From: Kiritimatiellia bacterium
GTDB lineage: Bacteria; Verrucomicrobiota; Kiritimatiellia; UBA8416; JABMPJ01
Length of the DNA: 64,000 nucleotides
NCBI GenBank assembly: GCA_030745755.1
Contig: JASLOA010000052.1
Coordinates: 31,418 to 95,417 of the forward strand
Direction: 5' to 3'
Part shown: one piece after another, positions 63,720 through 64,000 of the stretch
Numbering within the stretch: position 1 is the stretch's first letter
Layout: each line of letters opens with the position of its first letter
The notes under the pieces: generated by a model
The model's input: the letters and a program-made list of their open reading frames with translations, nothing else
Databases searched by the model: none
What the model was told of the DNA's origin: nothing
Position numbers and translations under genes: made by a program

Positions 63720-64000
63720 ATGATGATGAAGGTTTGTATCCACAGAGGCGCGCATCAGATTGGTGGCACGTGTGTCGAGTTGGAGTGCCAGGGCAAGCGG
63801 CTGGTGCTCGATATTGGTGTTCCGTTGGATGCAGATGATCCAGCCAAGGTTGCGATGCCGCCAGTGGCCGGACTCATTGCCACGGACCCATCACTGCTGG
63901 GCATTGTCATCTCGCATCCACACCAGGATCACTACGGCTTGGCCGCCCGTGTACCGGAGGGCACAACGTTCCTGATGGGGGCCGCCACAGAGCGCATTCT
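63720..64000 (+). CDS. MBL-fold metallohydrolase, RNase J-like (3' partial)
   Basis: Starts at one of three adjacent ATGs (63720, 63723, 63726), with no clear ribosome site, and runs off the right edge; 93 codons are visible. HQIGGTCVELECQGKRLVLDIGVP is the first MBL strand pair, and SHPHQDHYGL is the HxHxDH metal-binding motif. The HRGAHQIGGTC opening resembles RNase J/CPSF-type enzymes, but a generic MBL hydrolase is possible. It lies just beyond the integration scar. Confidence 0.8.
   Translation, partial: MMMKVCIHRGAHQIGGTCVELECQGKRLVLDIGVPLDADDPAKVAMPPVAGLIATDPSLLGIVISHPHQDHYGLAARVPEGTTFLMGAATERI

Overview
The window looks like a stretch of chromosome, probably metagenome-derived, from a GC-rich bacterium of the PVC superphylum. 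The best guess is a Kiritimatiellota/Lentisphaerota relative, with Planctomycetota the main alternative. This rests on family content (DUF4838, DUF1961, DUF2264, OPT-like/DUF6785-type membrane proteins, very large PQQ/CBM9 proteins, MacB-like FtsX systems) and not on a phylogenetic marker. Every convincing gene from base 1 to 61874 lies on the + strand, often with 1-11 base overlaps. The region reads as one very large glycan-utilisation locus.

Layout. (1) 1-13842: mostly exported proteins. A 5'-truncated giant PQQ-propeller/CBM9 protein, a GH95 alpha-fucosidase (no signal peptide), a DUF4838 protein, a heparinase II/III-type polysaccharide lyase and an exported protein of unknown family with a CBM-like tail. 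(2) 14092-27228: a membrane module. Two OPT-like multipass proteins (the first with an embedded jelly-roll domain), a 1773-residue FtsX permease fused to a peptidase-M28-like ectodomain that has lost its metal ligands, a small FtsX permease, two LolD/MacB-type ATPases and a PqqD-like protein between the ATPases. No SusC/D, solute-binding protein or MFS importer was found, so this module is the only candidate glycan transporter. (3) 27270-51869: mostly cytoplasmic depolymerising enzymes. GH5-like, DUF1961, a cytoplasmic paralogue of the unknown CBM-tailed protein, a Sel1-repeat protein, GH115-like, GH4, GH106-like, DUF2264, GH2 beta-glucuronidase, GH2 beta-mannosidase, an orphan carbamate kinase, GH94 phosphorylase, GH38 (with a replaced nucleophile) and a secreted CBM9-like protein. 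(4) 52132-61874: an exported FGE-like (SUMF1) protein, a LacI-family regulator, a third GH2, a second GH94 and a GH63/MGH1-like enzyme. (5) 62043-64000: a VapBC toxin-antitoxin pair on the minus strand, a frameshifted transposase remnant, a truncated tRNA-Arg with short tandem repeats (an integration scar), and the start of an RNase J-like MBL protein running off the edge.

How it may work (inference): exported lyase and CBM proteins fragment a fucose-, mannose- and uronate-containing heteroglycan. Large oligosaccharides enter through the 14-27 kb membrane module. Signal-less exo-enzymes (GH95, GH115, GH106, GH2, GH38, GH4, GH63) trim them, and two GH94 phosphorylases release sugar phosphates. 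Several intergenic regions carry families of short, self-complementary repeats.
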